Positions 12,985 through 25,284 of a stretch of DNA of 64,000 nt are shown here, piece after piece; the stretch's first letter is position 1; each line of letters begins with the position of its first letter. The translations under genes and the position numbers were made by a program. The stretch lies in NCBI GenBank assembly GCA_016806645.1, contig JACSYO010001855.1, forward strand, positions 1,549,001 to 1,613,000, read 5' to 3'. The notes below the pieces were generated by a model. That model saw nothing but the letters and a program-made list of their open reading frames with translations. It was not told the DNA's origin and did no database searches. The DNA is from Ophiodon elongatus. Its lineage: Eukaryota; Chordata; Actinopteri; Perciformes; Hexagrammidae.

Positions 12985-14413
12985 CCCCCACAGTGTCCAC
13001 CTGAGAGAGAAGAGCCAGAGGGACACTCTGTTTGCAGTGTGAGCTGACGATCATGTGTCCATGTGTCATTGACTCACTGAGGGAATAATGGCTTCAAATT
13101 GCTGACATAAAATGCTGTAAAGCCAGCAAAAGTGCACTAACACTGACTGCAGCACAGTATAATGTCAACAAAAGGCAAAGATTATATGTAACACAGTGTG
13201 TTCAATAAAAACTCATCAATTGTATCAAATACTGTCCACCCACTGTCTTTGATTCTCACAAAATAAACTTTTTTTTTATTTATAAGGCACTTTTCTTCTT
13301 TCTATAAAACAAACAATAAAATCAGTAAGTAAAAAAATATGAATGTACTCCTCTCTTTGTCTCCAATTGTATATATACTCCTGCATGTTTTTTTGTGTTT
13401 TTTTAATGTTTTGTACTGTTCCATTTAATGTTCACTTCTATCTGAAGAAATGCTATTATTTGTATGCCCAACATTATACCCCTTCCTTAGTTTTACGTTA
13501 TTTCACTCTCCAACACAGTTGTCTTTAACTGATTGGGATCATTAGTCTATTACTGTGCCCTTCCAAGATAATGTTTGTCTCTGTGGCAAATAAAAGAGAT
13601 GACGTCTCGAACATCATTTTTTATCTTAACACAGCAAAACTATTTGAATTGTAGTTGAAGTCTTGGGAGCTCAATTTTAACTTAATAACATTGCCCTAGC
13701 TCCATCTGCTGAACATAGAAGTAACTGCTGTACTAGGATTGAGATTTATGATTTCTGTCTGTTTTCTTGATATTTCTGTCTCTTTTATCAATTGACAGAG
13801 ACAATATACAACTTAACTTATAGCAACTTAACTTACACCCAAAAGCAAACGGTCCCAAAGCCCACTGCCAAGGTGTCCAGCCAGAGGAGTAATCTCAGTG
13901 AAGGGACATTTTGGATTATTAAGGAAGCCCTAATTTAATGTGGAGCTAATAGACACTCAGAGTTCACTGTATTATACACATGTACAATAATGCCATCCAA
14001 TACAACACCTTTGTCATGAAATGTACTTTTATGATGCCTACAATCATATTGAATATTGTTTATTAAATTATATTTTTGGGCATTGAGGTCATAATGGTGG
14101 TGCTGTACTGGACAGCATTATACTCAGAGGTATTTATTCTCTTGGGTGGATGGGAAGGACAACACATTACAAATACCTGAGGTAGTCCATTACAACGCCA
14201 CCTTTGACTGAGGAACACCACACCTTTCCTCGCCTCTGCCTCTACCTGTCGTTACCCCTCCACACCTGCAGGTGGCGATGTCCCATCAAAGGGACGATGC
14301 TCCGGATATGTAACTGATGAAAGCTGCATGTTGCAGGGACCTCAAATGTTTTGCTGTCTGTCAACTTCATAGAAATGTCCCTATTTGCTCATCTACTCAG
14401 ATAATCTCCTCGG
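10326..14413. other. insl5-pars2 intergenic interval
   Basis: No coding gene is seen on either strand. At about 12095-12240 there is a dispersed fish repeat recognisable from 'CTGCATTTGACCCATCCTAA' and 'AGCACCCGGGGAGCAACTTG', followed by an AATAAA-rich tail at 12315-12350. The sequence around 11975-12020, with 'TTGACAATAAAGTTGAATTG', looks like the 3' tail of a retroposon. The rest is AT-rich unique sequence. The whole interval is repeated in unit B. Confidence 0.6.
12902..12982. repeat. GT microsatellite, short allele (unit A)
   Basis: Interrupted (GT)n with CTGTGT units, about 80 bp. The corresponding array in unit B spans about 385 bp (32391-32776), a several-fold expansion since the duplication. 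Confidence 0.95.
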
Positions 14414-14442
14414 AACAAGCAGACAGTCGTCGTCGGTCCCAG
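14414..14442 (+). other. pars2: possible non-coding first exon of pars2
   Basis: The sequence ends GTCCCAG|GTGAGT, a near-consensus splice donor at 14443. A matching acceptor, CTCGTAG at 15479, lies 13 bp before the pars2 ATG. This suggests a 5' UTR exon spliced over about 1 kb. The unit-B deletion starts at about 14414, so unit B lacks this exon. The upstream limit is unknown. Confidence 0.45.
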
Positions 14443-14749
14443 GTGAGTCCTGCTTCCTTGTGACGTAGCCGCGTCGTTATGTGCTACCTGAGGAAGTTCA
14501 GCGAGCTAAGCTGCTCACGTCAAACCAGGGGGGGATGTAGGGACATCTGTGAACCTGTCACTGTCCTGGACACTTTGGACATCTGTCGGTGGCATCTCCA
14601 TTCACAACCAGTCCTCTGCATTTATGGTTTACATCTGGAGCTTAGTTCAAGGACTAGGTAGGAAATGACCGAGTGTGGACGACCTTGACTTCACCTGTTA
14701 ACTACCTGTATGCAGCAGCACTGGAGGCACTTGCATCGTGTGTATTTGT

Positions 14750-15306
14750 GTTGGTGGTGGACAAAGTACTCAGATGTTTAACGTCAGTAAAAGTAGCAAT
14801 ACCACAGGGTAGAAATACTTTGTTACTTATAAAAGTCCTGCATTAAAAAAGATACTTAAGTAAGCTAGAAGTACCACAAAACTAATCATTATAAAGAGTG
14901 GCCCATTTTAGAAACATATATTGTATTAAGTAGTTATAATTGTAGATGCATTATTATATACATTACTTAAATGTTGCAGCTAATAAAGGTGGGGACCTAT
15001 GTCTTACTATCAATAATGCTGGGTCGCTCGTGGATTTCACCAAGAGATCAATAAGGTCTTTATCCATGGTGATACATCATTATTTATTTGTAATATTTTT
15101 TATTAGCAATCTGAACCTGCAAAATAACTAGTAACTATATCTCTCAGACAAATATAGAGTAAAAAGTACAATATTTGCCCCAGAAATGTAGTGAAGTAGA
15201 AGTATAAAGTTGCATAAAATGGAAATTCTCAAGTGAAGTGCAAATACCTCAAAACTACTTAAGTACAGTACTTGAGTCCATTTAATTAGTTACTTTCCAA
15301 CTCTGA
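14750..15306. repeat. dispersed teleost MITE-like element in the pars2 5' intron
   Basis: The left end is 'GGTGGACAAAGTACTCAGAT'. The right end is 'TTAAGTACAGTACTTGAGTC' followed by 'TTAGTTACTTTCCAACTCTG'. The two ends are roughly inverted copies. I recognise this as the very common fish repeat whose ends read like GTGGAAAGTAACTAAGTAC. A damaged relative lies at about 18010-18410. Confidence 0.6.
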
Positions 15307-15492
15307 AATTAAAACCTAGATTATGTGCAACATTGGTAGACTTAAGTTTTAATTTGTAGTTCTACAATATAAAAAATGGTATAAGTAAAGCAAACGCATT
15401 ACAAATACTACTTATGTAAAAGTGCATTTGTATTATTAGTAAAATGTACAAAATGTTACTATTTACCCTCGTCTCGTAGGTCTGGATCGACC

Positions 15493-17584
15493 ATGGAGCC
15501 TATCATGAATCACATTTGGCCGAGAGTCTTCCAGCGGCTCTACAGACCCTCAGTACTTCCGAGGAGGAACCATTCAGGATGTGCTGAGCATGCCACTGTC
15601 CCTGCCTCCACCAACTCCAAACATATCAAACCCACACTCCGGGTGTCCCGCCTCTACCAGCCCTCCAACCTGCGTGATGTGGGGCAGGACAGCCGGCTGC
15701 AAGGAGAGTTGACTTGTAAGAGTCAACGGCTCATGCAGCAGGCCGGGCTCATCCATCCCTCCAATCCCGGTTGTTACTACTACCTTCCTGCCATCGTCCG
15801 CTCCATGGAGAAGCTGGTGAGACTAGTTTTTGTTCTACAATCAAAACACATATTAAACAATTATGATTAGACATGCCAAGTAATCATGGTGAATCTGGTT
15901 GTGTCATGTCCACAAACTTGGATTTTTCTGACATGAATCTGTGACCCAGCTGTATGAAGACAAATGAAAACTAGAAAAGATTGATTCAAAGACCGATGAA
16001 TCATACAAGTGTATAATGTTGCTGTCTTCCTCTTTTCATCAATACCTTTTCAAATTGCTGTTATTTATATACATTTAGAAAACTAGCCACCATCACAAAA
16101 GACTAAAAGATAAATCATATGCATGTGGTTTATTTGATTTCTGGTTTATAATTCACACAACATACAGTAAAACAATATAAACAATATATGAATAATATTT
16201 TCCTTTCTGATTTATTTATTAAAATATTAAGTTAGAGGCCTGAACAGATAGAATTGTTCAGTATTCATAACAAAAATAAAATATTAGAGCAAAGTCTATT
16301 GGGGAGGTGTGGTTGAGTATTAATGTATAAACATGTAATAACTGCAAACCTAAATCTACAGGTGAGAGTAATTGACCAAGAGATGCACGGGATCGGTGGG
16401 CAGAAGATGGACATGCCCAGCTTGTGCTCCGCTGATCTCTGGAAAACCAGTGAGCGCTGGGACTTGATGGGAAAGGAGCTGTTCCGTCTGAAAGACCGCC
16501 ACGGAGCCGACTACTGCTTGGGTCCCACACACGAGGAGGCAGTGACGACTCTGGTCGCTCACCAGACGACTCTCTCCTACAGACAGCTCCCTCTGCTTCT
16601 CTATCAGGTAGCCTTTAATCCTCTTGCCACCAGTGTATTCATTATAATAAGCTGCCATTTTTTAATCGTGATTATTTTTATTTAATGTTTTTTAATCAAC
16701 AGATCACCCGCAAATTCAGAGATGAACCAAAGCCGAAGTTTGGTCTGCTTCGAGGGAGGGAGTTCTACATGAAGGACATGTACTCATTTGATGCGAGTGA
16801 AGAAGCAGCTTACGAAACCTACGAATCTGTGTGCCAGGCGTACACCAGGCTCTTTGCCCGGCTGGGCCTGCGTTGTGTTCAGGTGCAGGCGGACACGGGC
16901 AACATCGGCGGTAAACTCTCCCACGAGTTCCAGCTGCCGGCAGACATAGGGGAGGACCGGCTTCTGGTCTGTGGACGCTGCTCCTTCTCCGCTAATGTGG
17001 AGACCATGTCATCAGACCAAACCGACTGCCCACAGTGCAAAACTGGCACACTGGTCGAGTCAAAAGGTATAGAGGTCGGCCACACCTTTTACCTGGGTAA
17101 AAAGTACTCTCATATATTCAATGCCACCTTCAGCAATGCACAGAACAAGCCTAGTGTTGCAGAGATGGGCTGCTATGGTCTTGGGGTGACCCGTATTCTC
17201 GCCGCAGCCATTGAAGTTCTGTCCACAGAAGAGGGGATTCGCTGGCCAGGCCTTCTCGCCCCTTACCAGGTGTGCGTTTTACCCCCAAAGAAGGGCAGTA
17301 AGGTGGATGACGCGGCAGCGTTAGCGGAGGAACTGGTTCACACTTTGGGAGAGACCGGGCCTCATTTGAGAGGCGAAGTGGTTCTTGACGACCGCACACA
17401 AATGACCATCGGAAAGAGGCTGAAGGATGCCGGCAGACTCGGCTACCCGTATGTTATTGTAGTAGGACAGGGAGCTCTGGAGGAAACACCCAGGTTTGAG
17501 GTGATTTGTCAGGAGACGGGCGAGACAATGTTTCTCAGTAAAGATGGGCTATTAGATCTTTTGGGAAGAGTGGAAACTGTATGA
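15493..17584 (+). CDS. pars2: mitochondrial prolyl-tRNA synthetase
   Basis: PARS2 charges mitochondrial tRNA-Pro with proline for translation of mtDNA-encoded proteins. Three coding exons, 15493-15816, 16362-16607 and 16703-17584, join in phase 0 and give 483 residues; the human protein is about 475. The start has a good Kozak context (ACCATGG), and residues 1-30 are basic and Ser/Arg-rich, as expected for a mitochondrial targeting peptide. Class II synthetase signatures follow: the motif 1 region (GCYYYLPAIVRSMEKLVRVI), the GPTHEE loop in exon 2, motif 2 at about residues 195-211 (FRDEPKPKFGLLRGREF), and motif 3 at about 346 (GCYGLGVTRILAA). A C-terminal anticodon-binding domain ends LLGRVETV. 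There is no large editing insertion, as in other mitochondrial ProRS. As I recall, the mammalian coding sequence is in one exon, so the two coding introns are of note. This is the only intact copy; unit B has lost the gene. Confidence 0.95.
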
Positions 17585-19076
17585 ATAGCAACTCTGAATG
17601 TGAAAATACATGTTTTATTTGATGTTTGTGTGTATGATGCAATCAGTGAGGTGGTGGGTGAAGAACATAAAAGCCTCATATGTTTTTCTGTCTGAGAGTT
17701 TATTTATAAAACTTTAAATGTACCTACTGAACGACATTGCTGATAAAGTAACTGTGACAACAAAAGCTTCATAATGAACCTTTGGGATATTAAATTGCAT
17801 TTGGTTCATGTTGTAATACACAAGAATGGTTCAATTTCATTGTTTACAGTCTTTTCTTTTCCCATGTAAATAGAAACATAAGAGGTGAACAGAAATAATC
17901 ACAATTTGCTGTCGTGTTTTGAGATTTGCATCTATAACATACAACTGACCTCTTAGTACAACTCAATGCTGGCTTTTGGTAAATACTGTAAATACAACCA
18001 AGTCAGGGAAAATTTGAAAAATAAAATGACCATTTCCATCAGTGAAATAAGTACTCAGTTCTCTATATTAGCAAAACACCACAGTATATAGATATTGTAA
18101 ATACTCTATTACAGGTGAAAATACAGAAGTAGAAGGTCAAAAATAAGGGTATGCAGGCTAGCCACATTTAAGAGTGTTATTATATGAAATAAATTTATTC
18201 TGAAGAAAGCAACATTTATTGCTGGCAGAAGTCAGTTTTAATAGCATTATTTACAATTGAATCCCGATTTGTGCAGAAAGTACGAATCTGTAGCTGTCAA
18301 ACAAAGTAAAAAGTAGAGCATGGACTGTTAAAGTGAGGGTAAGGTAGCATATCATTAATGTAAATAAAAGTACTTTTATCTTGAAATGTACTTTCCACCC
18401 CTTTCTCATCATGCCCCAATATGAAAATACTACTTTACACGAAAAAGTCCTGCTTTCAAAACGACATGTCGAAAACTTACAACCAAGTTAAATTATCTCA
18501 AAATGCAGATTTGCATACAAAATGTTATTGTTGTTAAAGCAGGAATTAATTGTTGCCGGTCAAAGTTAATTTGAACCAACTTTACTTCCAATTGTATTGG
18601 GTGGTTTAATCTATAATTATTATTATAATAGGCTTTTTCATTATGTTATTTTGTGTTTTGCAGCAACAATACTACCTGAAAGTAACGAGTAAATGTATCT
18701 GTTACGTTAATTGGGTGACGTATAAATTATTTTCCTATAAATTCCACCGCAAAGACCAATGACCTTTAATTTGCACTTAGGTCTTCTACCACACTTGAGT
18801 AAATGTATGTCGTACTTTACCATCTCTGGCGGTTTGTAATAGATTGTTCATCATTTGTTGGTCGGGCGGACCTAATGTATCGGCTGGTGCTGTGTTTCCA
18901 CACGGATCTTTATTCAGGTTGCACCGCCCAAACACATGTGTAAACAAGAAGTTGGGTGACTTGTAGAAGGGGTAACGTTAACATAGCCGCATGCTGGTGG
19001 TAGTAATCCCATGTCACGGTTTATATGAGGTTTATAAACAACAAAATAGCGCTTCACACCTATATTTTGAGCCAAA
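17585..19076. other. pars2 3' UTR and ttc4 upstream region
   Basis: No coding gene is seen. A possible pars2 polyadenylation signal is ATTAAA near 17791. The stretch 18010-18410 is a decayed MITE-like repeat: 'AAATAAGTACTCAG' near its start, 'AAATGTACTTTCCACCCCTT' at its end. The segment 18169-18965 is conserved in unit B (34209-35005), where it is all that separates two deletions. Confidence 0.55.
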
Positions 19077-22000
19077 ATGGCGTCATCGGAGGCGCAACAT
19101 GACAGCGACGATGGCATGGACGAGTTCATGGACAAATTCAAGACCCAAAATTATAAAAATGCCTTCAGTGAAGACAACTGGGAGGAGGTAACGCTAACAC
19201 GTAGAAGCTATCAGTTAATAACATGAGAAAAAATACCATGTTTCTACGTAAATGAGCCGTTTGATGTTGTTGTAAGCCAGCAAGCTACCGTTGAATGCTA
19301 AGTCCATAAAGGTAACGTTGCGTTGTCTGTCCATCTATAGAGATATCTCTGTTTTTGTCTCATTCAGGAGTTTGATAAAATCCCTATGTTCATGAAAAAA
19401 GCCCCTGAAGAGATTGACCCCCAGAAATACCCAGAGCTCGCGTGTCTGCAGGCCATTCTACACGACGAGGACAGACCCCCAGAAGGTGGGTGGGTCCCTC
19501 AAGCTTTTGAAACACATGCTGGAGTTTTGCTTCAGTGAAATCAGATTCTGGAGACTTGATGATGTGTTAACGATTCGGTTCATATCCCCTTATTCGTCCC
19601 CAGAGCAAGCAAAGAGCCTGAAAGATGAAGGTAATGCGTTTTTCAAGGAGAAGAACTACAAGAAGGCCATACTGTCCTACACAGCAGGTCTGAAGAAGAA
19701 AAGTGGAGACGAGGAGCTGGACACAGTCCTCCTCACCAACCGGGCTGCAGCACACTTTTACCTGGGTGAGGGTCTCTTATTTACATGGTATACATATACA
19801 TATGGATATGGGTTGTTGTGCATGAACTTATTGAAATAATAAGTTCAAGTTGTTTATTGTCAAATGCCCAACAACAGTGAAGCAGTCGTTGCCAATGGAT
19901 TTCTTAGTTATCAGGCTCATAGAATATGTATTAAAAATAAATCACGTAAGTAAAATATAAGTGAAACCTAAGGCAGCAATAGTGCAGCAGTTAAAATATG
20001 GGAATATACAATTAAATATACTGTTGTTCACAGGTGATGAGCAGCCAAGTGCTTATTTCACAGAATAATGTTAACATGTAAAAACATCTGCAGGTGTTTT
20101 TTTTTTCTTTTCTTCTTCATTTCATCTTAATTTCTTTGGTTTATCTCACTCAGGTAACATGCGCTCTGCGTTGAACGATGCTGGAGCTGCAAAGAAGATT
20201 AAACCAGACCACCTTAAAGCCTTGATCAGAGGTATGTTATATAAGCCTGTCTAGTCCTAGAATAACAGCATAAATATGGTTAGAAATTCTATAATAGTAT
20301 TACAGCTTAACAGTATATATTAATCATAAGAAAGTAAAACACTGCATAGAATAATGACCAAAACACTCCTGTGTATCTTACATGTTTCTGCAGGTGCTCA
20401 GAGTTGTATCGAGCTGCGTAGCTTTGCAGAGGCCGTCCAGTGGTGTGACGAAGGGCTCAAGGTTCATCCCACTGACAAGAAGCTGCAGGAGCTGAGAGCA
20501 GCAGCAGATAAACAAAAGGTACAACAATACATTTAAAGTTTGACACGATTGCATTCGTGACATTTTGTCTGTATTATTCTGAAAGTAATTCCAGCTAAAC
20601 ACAAAGCCCTGTTAATTTGTTGTGTGCCACAGAGAGCAACAGAGAGAGATGCCAGGAAGGCCAAGATCAAAGAAAACAAGCTGCATGCTGAGAAAGAAGC
20701 GCTTCTAGCTGCTATAAAGGTAAGCATGCTATTTAAAACTGAAAATGAAACTCCCAACGTGCTGCCAGGTAAGCATCAAACCTGTGGGAAGGAAATTGAT
20801 AATATTGTTTATAATATTGTCAACCAATCAAATCTGACACTAATTCTATATTCAATAAAAGCCTGTTTTTTAAAATGATCATAAGACATTTTTTGTGGGC
20901 TTTACGCAGGAGCGAGGCATCAAGCTCTTCCGGTCTGTGAAGCCTCGTCAGAGCGGTTCAGAGAGCCAGGATGAGGATGAGGGCTCCTCAGCAGCGATAT
21001 CGCAGCTGAAGCTGGACGGCCTCAGCTCCCAGGAGGCCACGGGGGCTCAGGTCTTCATGGACGAGCAGCGCTCTCTGCACTGGCCCGTTCTCTTCCTCTA
21101 TCCTGAACACCAGCAGACGGATTTCATCTCCGCTTTCTCCGAGAACAACTGGTACGCTCCTCTCGTCCTTTTTCTCTAGTCCTTTAATATATCTTGGTGT
21201 GGTGTATTTCTGTGGGATTTTCCACATGTCGACCTTTCTCCGTCTCATTTGACTAAAGTGGAACGTTTTAAAGTGTTTTTTAATTAGAAACACTGCTGCA
21301 ATTTGTCTGGTTCAGTTTCATAGATCACCTGTCAGTTATGTTTGGAGAAGAACTTCCTCCGTGGGACGCCGACAGAAAATACCTCCCAGAAAACTTGCAG
21401 GTTTGTGTGTTTTACCTAAATGTTATTGGTCATTTATGACACATTCAGTAGATCTCTGCTTCTGTTCTGCAGCCTTAAACTTGTGAAATAATCTTTTTTA
21501 TCACAAACTAAAGCAGGGCTACTTTCACCAATATTGTCTGTTACATAGGGCTGGGCGATAACTCAATATGATCATTTATCGTCTGTCAATGGAATCTTAT
21601 TGTGATGAAATCATACATCGAGATATATAATGTATATAGATGATACACAATTACCTTGTCTAAATTGATAACAAGCACATACTAACGTACATTTTTGTCT
21701 GATCAAACTCACTGAAATCAAAGTATTTCTTATGTGATTACTCTGTATTTGTGTGCATGCATGTAAACATAGTCAGTGTATAGCTTTTTTATTTGTTTTC
21801 TATAATGTCACTTAAAACTATTAATTAATTTAAGAACTTAAGTGCAAAATGAACATATTATTTGTCAAGTATGTAATTCACACAGGAGTATACAAAAATT
21901 GGCTTTACCATGTTGTAATTTCATAAATGAATATTGAATTACCAGAAAACAAGCTATTTTGTGATAAATATTGTTATTGAGATATGAAATTACCTATATC

Positions 22001-22923
22001 AGGATAGAATATTTTGTCCATATTACCCAGCTCAACTGTTACAGTGATTTATTTTTATTTTTATAATACGTATTTAAGAATAACTGTCTTCTGATACGTA
22101 ATCCAGAGTACAACTGTCAAACAAGAGTTATATTTCATAACCAAGAACAGGGTGGTTATATCAACAGATGAAATGACAATAATCAATTGTTAATCCAGAT
22201 TACATTTGATCCCTCCGCACTTTCTAGCTGTACTTTGAAGATGAGGAGAAGGACACATTCTACCAAGTGAACCCAGAGACGTCACTTCTAAAAGTGTTGC
22301 AGCATAAAAGGTACACCCATTGAGACAAAGTCTGTTTTTCAAGTGTGATTTGATTTTGATTTATACCACCAAGAAGTTTCCATTTTGATTACCTGGCAGG
22401 TGTTTATTACTTTCTTGTCATTTATATTTTCAACCTGGACCTCCATTTTGTCTTGATAGGCCTAAAATAGTTCTCATTTTTTATATTGTGTGTAAATAAA
22501 TAGCAGCCTAAGAGTTCAGTTTCGCGTAGGCTAATGTTAGTGGTTATATGCTCACACAACTTCGCATTACCTAATCATTGTAATTATTATAATTATTACT
22601 GAGGCTAAATTAGTCCTCTGTGTTTAATCACATTTATGTGCAACCAATTTCCAAAAGTAGCCCAAAAAACAATAAGAACTATACAAGTTGCTGTCAACTC
22701 CTTGGTGTTTCCTCCTTAAGCATTTAAGTTATTATACATGACTCCTCTGAGCTGTATGTTCCGTCTGGGAATTTTTATTCACACCCATTTCCTGACTCAC
22801 TGTCTTCTCTGTTCTCTTTATAGGTTTTTTGTCAAGTCAGGCTCTCCCAGCTTCATCGTTCTGGTTCGGAGCTCGTCATTCTGGAAGCAGTTTTTAACAG
22901 GAAAGAAAATACGAGGATTGTAA
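19077..22923 (+). CDS. ttc4: tetratricopeptide repeat protein 4, HSP90/HSP70 co-chaperone
   Basis: TTC4 (Cns1-related) binds the C-termini of HSP90 and HSP70 through a three-repeat TPR clamp. Ten exons were read from splice sites: 19077-19187, 19368-19485, 19604-19765, 20154-20231, 20394-20518, 20633-20719, 20910-21151, 21316-21400, 22228-22310 and 22824-22923. All phases agree and the total is 396 residues (human 387). The ATG has a good context (AAAATGG). An acidic N-terminus (DDGMDEFMDKFK) precedes the IPMFMKKAPEEIDP block. TPR helices run over about residues 78-180 (SLKDEGNAFFKEKNYKKAI is repeat 1). A Lys/Glu-rich coiled segment and a conserved C-terminal domain (DRKYLPENLQLYFEDEEKD, KRFFVKSGSPSF) follow. 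Exon 8 joins through a TG|T codon giving Cys where I expected an aromatic or basic residue. A 490-bp hAT-like element sits in the intron before exon 9. The last two exons are duplicated in unit B. Confidence 0.95.
21546..22035. mobile_element. hAT-like non-autonomous DNA transposon with 8-bp target duplication
   Basis: A 490-bp AT-rich element begins TAGGGCTGGGCGATA and ends with the imperfect inverse TATTACCCAGCTCAA. It is flanked on both sides by CTGTTACA (21538-21545 and 22036-22043), an 8-bp target-site duplication typical of hAT elements. It lies in the ttc4 intron between exons 8 and 9 and has no coding capacity. The unit-B copy is at 35035-35524. Confidence 0.8.
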
Positions 22924-24310
22924 AAACATTGGCCTTCAAATCTTGGGACTTTAATACACAACATTTGCTATTCAACTCCAATGGACTGAGATCACCCTTT
23001 AAACAGACATAATGGAAGATATGCATGTCTCTTGTTGTCAAGAGCAGGACACATTGTTTCACATCAAATATCAATAATAAATGTATACAAAACAAATTAA
23101 ATCTAATGCATGTGGACTATTTATACTTCTGTCTGTAGAAAGATTTAATAAATTAATCAGACAAAATTCCCAAACAATTGATCAGAACACAGATTAATAT
23201 GCCTTCTGAGGCAATTTTTTAAATTTGTGATATTGCACTATTACAAATAAATTGAACATGTAATGGGTAGAAACAAGTAATGTAAATGCTTGTAAGTAAA
23301 CATACATTTTTTTTATGTTAGCTTCCTTCCCGGTCCTACAAGTCTCAGTGTAAATCAACAAAAAAAGCAATAGAATCTCAAATAAAATTGTATTATCCAC
23401 GAGGGAAATTAATTTGGAAGTCATTAGAAAGCGTCCTCATTCTTCAAAGAAGTAATAAAAGTCTAAGTGAGAAGTGGAAGCAAGAGACGTGAACAAGTCT
23501 GTGACATTTTGCCAAGTTAGGGGTTGGAATGCAGTTGGCAGTGTGAATAAACCAGCTTTTCTTCATTTACCAAGCTTCTCTGCTCCAGTGCATTACAGAA
23601 ACAGTCACATCCTCTTCACTGCCTCATTTTTGACTGCTTTGCTTTATAAAGACGGTTTGTAGCATCTAACAGCATGTCCCAGACCACCCACTCTCACGTC
23701 TGTCATAGTACGGGGCTGTTCTGATGACATGTAGTTGATAGCTGTACTATTGATTTTTCTCTGCAGGTTTTAGTGAATGAAACATGCCCACAAACAGATG
23801 GGAACAGGAAGCCTTATATCCTCGTTTTTTGGTGCGTACGACAAGTGTGTGTAGTTAAGGTTTGGTGAACCAACTTGGAATCAACCTCACAGAAACAATG
23901 TAAGAGGTTTAGGATAAATCCAGGAATGAGGATAAAAAAAAATAAAAAATAACAGGGATCTTTGGTCTAAAATTAAAATAACTTGATAATAACTATTGGG
24001 GCATTCGTTAAATATTTGAGTTGCTGGGGCTTCAAACAGAAAAATATCGTGACACCTGGTGGCTTGCAAAACTTTTAGCAGCCCTTCAAGACAGACCAAA
24101 GCACTAAATTAAACGTAGATATTGTGCAATATGTTATGTATATCACTGAGATACCAAAGTGACACAATTCAAAATTATCTTTAATCTTCACTGGTAAATA
24201 AATTTATGATTTTGATTTAATAAAACAAACAGCAGCATGATCTGAGTGGAATGAGAAGGCCTTCACAAGACACAACAGACCAGTGAGAGGCCACAAAGCT
24301 CAGTATGACC
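22924..24310. other. interval between the tail-to-tail genes ttc4 and ponzr A
   Basis: It contains the ttc4 3' UTR with an AATAATAAA signal near 23072 and then AT-rich sequence. No further gene is seen. A segment of about 232 bp (about 23676-23907) is absent from the corresponding place in unit B, near 37164. Confidence 0.6.
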
Positions 24311-24406
24311 TATCCTGGATATGGCGTATCCTGGATATGGCGTATCCTGGATATGGCGTATCCTGGATATGGCGTATCCTGGATATGGCGTATCCTGGAT
24401 ATGCTC
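24311..24406. repeat. 16-bp minisatellite at the ponzr A stop codon, 6 units
   Basis: The unit is TATCCTGGATATGGCG. Five exact copies are followed by a variant (TATCCTGGATATGCTC) whose last bases overlap the complement of the ponzr A stop codon (24405-24407). Unit B has 8 units (37586-37713). The unit length is not a multiple of 3, so the array could not preserve a reading frame. Confidence 0.95.
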
Positions 24407-25129
24407 AGAATCCAGGGGTGACCACTGCTGGATAGGTCATGAAACCAGCTTGGGGCTGGTATGCAGGAGCCATCATGACTGGAGCAGGCTGCATTTGTAC
24501 TATGTTTTGATTCTGCACAATGATGACAGCAGGATCTTTATTGCGATGTTTTACCTCACGATGCATCTGACACCAGGCGCACCAGGAGCAGCAACAGGCA
24601 ACGGCAATGTCCTTACAGACAGAACCCTGCAGGGAACCAAGAAAAAAATGATGTAAAAGTTGGAAATCAACATTGCTTCACTCTTATTAAACTTGTCGTG
24701 TGGAATCCCATGACCATCAGCTTTACATGCATCATACCTTGATATTATATCTGTTTCGCATGGCAACCCTTAGAGACAGGACTGCAGGAGGCACAAACAG
24801 AGGTATCCCAACTTCTGCTCCTACGCAGATGCTTAACACGTCACATAATGGGAGACAACGGTTCTCTCCTAATTTTTCTGAAACCGTGCAGGCAAGGCAT
24901 GGGCAGCACCAGAAACCATAGCAACCTAAAAAACACATAGATACACCAACTGAGTGGGATAAACTTTAATGTGACTTGCTAAAGAAAGCCCTACACATGA
25001 AACATGAGGCCTTCAATCCAAACACAATAAGAATTTGTCAAAGTTGCGTTATTGAGTCTTACAAGTACTCGCATTCTCAAAGCAATCGCAGAGCCCGCTC
25101 TCCCAGTGGGCCAAGGGTAGTGCTGCCAT
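24405..25129 (-). CDS. PLAC8 onzin-related protein A (ponzr family)
   Basis: This is a small Cys-rich protein of the PLAC8/onzin family, whose fish members (ponzr) form expanded clusters; one zebrafish member acts in kidney and pharyngeal-arch development. The molecular function is not settled. Three coding exons on the minus strand, 25129-25063, 24925-24738 and 24626-24405, with phases 1 and 0, give 158 residues without interruption. Exon 1 encodes MAALPLAHWESGLCDCFENA. Exon 2 carries the family core CYGFWCCPCLAC, then GENRCLPLCD and a hydrophobic stretch (GIPLFVPPAVLSLRVAMRNR). Exon 3 carries CCCSWCAWCQMHREVKHR and a Gln/Met/Pro-rich tail ending VVTPGF. The tail is longer than in gene C. 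A possible non-coding leader exon lies about 2.7 kb upstream at 27816. Which member of the family it is cannot be told from the sequence alone. Confidence 0.88.
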
Positions 25130-25284
25130 TTGTTGTTGGAAAACGTTAGCGACAGGCTGTAAACAATGAACCTGTTAACACACAGAAATAAGACATTTTA
25201 GCAAAAAACGTACAAAACAAAATTACAAAACGCTGATACCTCATATTGTGTTTAACCACGAATTGGGATTTGGAGCACATATCT

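Noticed and set aside
24311..24406. CRISPR-like regular repeat.
   Set aside because: It is a head-to-tail 16-bp minisatellite with no spacers in a vertebrate genome.
24321..24656. 111-codon plus-strand ORF with YPGYGVSW repeats.
   Set aside because: It is the reverse strand of ponzr A exon 3 and its minisatellite; the minus-strand exon has splice sites and family motifs.
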